Below are positions 5,657-5,877 of a DNA stretch of 5,877 bases, one piece after another. Made by a program: the position numbers and the translations under genes. Origin of the DNA: Alistipes sp. (lineage in GTDB: Bacteria > Bacteroidota > Bacteroidia > Bacteroidales > Rikenellaceae); assembly GCA_017380955.1 (NCBI GenBank), contig JAFOCZ010000183.1, positions 1 through 5,877 of the forward strand, given 5' to 3'. Within the stretch, counting starts at the first letter, position 1. Each line of letters starts with the position of its first letter. The notes beneath the pieces were generated by a model that was given only the letters and a program-made list of their open reading frames with translations, was not told the origin of the DNA and did no database searches.

Positions 5657-5877
5657 CTATTTAACTGCATTAACGATTGCCTCAAATGCCTTAGGCTCGT
5701 TGAGTGCGAGGTCAGCCAAAACCTTACGGTTCAAAGCGATACCCTTAACATTCATCTTGCCAATAAACTCTGAATAAGTCATACCGTACATACGAACCGC
5801 AGCGTTGATACGAACGATCCACAATGAACGATAATTTCTCTTCTTCTCACGACGGTGTGCATAGGCAAACTGCAAAC
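5657..5877 (-). CDS. rplT: 50S ribosomal protein L20 (partial, N-terminus beyond right edge)
   Basis: This is the C-terminal 73 or so codons of L20, which binds 23S rRNA early in assembly of the large ribosomal subunit. Diagnostic stretches are LQFAYAHRREKKRNYRSLWI, then VRINAAVR, GMTYSEFIGK, LNRKVLADLAL and a closing EAFEAIVNAVK, all in the order seen in bacterial L20. The frame is open to the right edge; the TTG at 5875 is an internal Leu codon, not the start. About 40-45 residues are missing given the family's usual length of about 115-118. The gene is normally in an infC-rpmI-rplT operon, so rpmI is expected just beyond the window. It ends at a TAG followed by the hairpin at 5601-5633. 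Confidence 0.97.
   Translation of the reverse strand, partial: LQFAYAHRREKKRNYRSLWIVRINAAVRMYGMTYSEFIGKMNVKGIALNRKVLADLALNEPKAFEAIVNAVK

Noticed and set aside
5553..5777. Plus-strand open frames over the rplT terminator and the rplT 3' end
   Set aside because: They run through the intrinsic terminator and are antisense to L20, with no coding signature.

Overview
The window looks like a chromosomal segment of a Bacteroidota, most likely Bacteroidales (genus not determined). The reasons are several near-identical TAnnTTTG-type -7 promoter elements (three are TACCTTTG), almost no Shine-Dalgarno sequences with A-rich leaders instead, a modular lipoprotein of a style common in that order, and the sequence of ribosomal protein L20 at the right edge. 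Nothing suggests a phage, transposon, CRISPR array or tRNA here.

Layout, left to right. (1) Positions 1-1443, minus strand: the N-terminal 481 residues of a lipoprotein made of repeated fibronectin-III-like modules, cut by the left edge. (2) Positions 1444-1602: a divergent promoter region. (3) Positions 1603-3471, plus strand: a 622-residue long RelA/SpoT homologue (RSH). Its ppGpp hydrolase (HD) site looks intact, its synthetase domain looks eroded at several key positions, and the helical segment between the TGS and zinc-finger domains is very short. (4) Positions 3484-3520: a 15-bp perfect hairpin between two convergent genes. (5) Positions 3550-4521 and 4525-4887, minus strand: a tight two-gene unit. 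The upstream gene is a small HIRAN-domain protein. The downstream gene fuses an N-terminal EVE/PUA-like domain to a C-terminal small-alarmone-hydrolase-like HD domain. (6) Positions 5047-5520, minus strand: methylglyoxal synthase, mgsA. (7) Positions 5601-5633: a strong intrinsic terminator for (8) rplT (ribosomal protein L20), whose C-terminal part runs off the right edge.

How they may work together. rplT and mgsA are housekeeping genes and each has its own transcription signals. The interesting part is the middle. A hydrolase-type RSH faces, tail to tail, an operon that pairs a DNA-end/ssDNA-binding type domain (HIRAN) with a modified-base-reader type domain (EVE-like) fused to a second HD pyrophosphohydrolase-like domain. 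Two (p)ppGpp-hydrolase-type HD domains side by side, one attached to a putative nucleic-acid sensor, suggest a link between nucleic-acid state and nucleotide second-messenger turnover. That link is inference. The domain calls rest on motif reading, not on a search.
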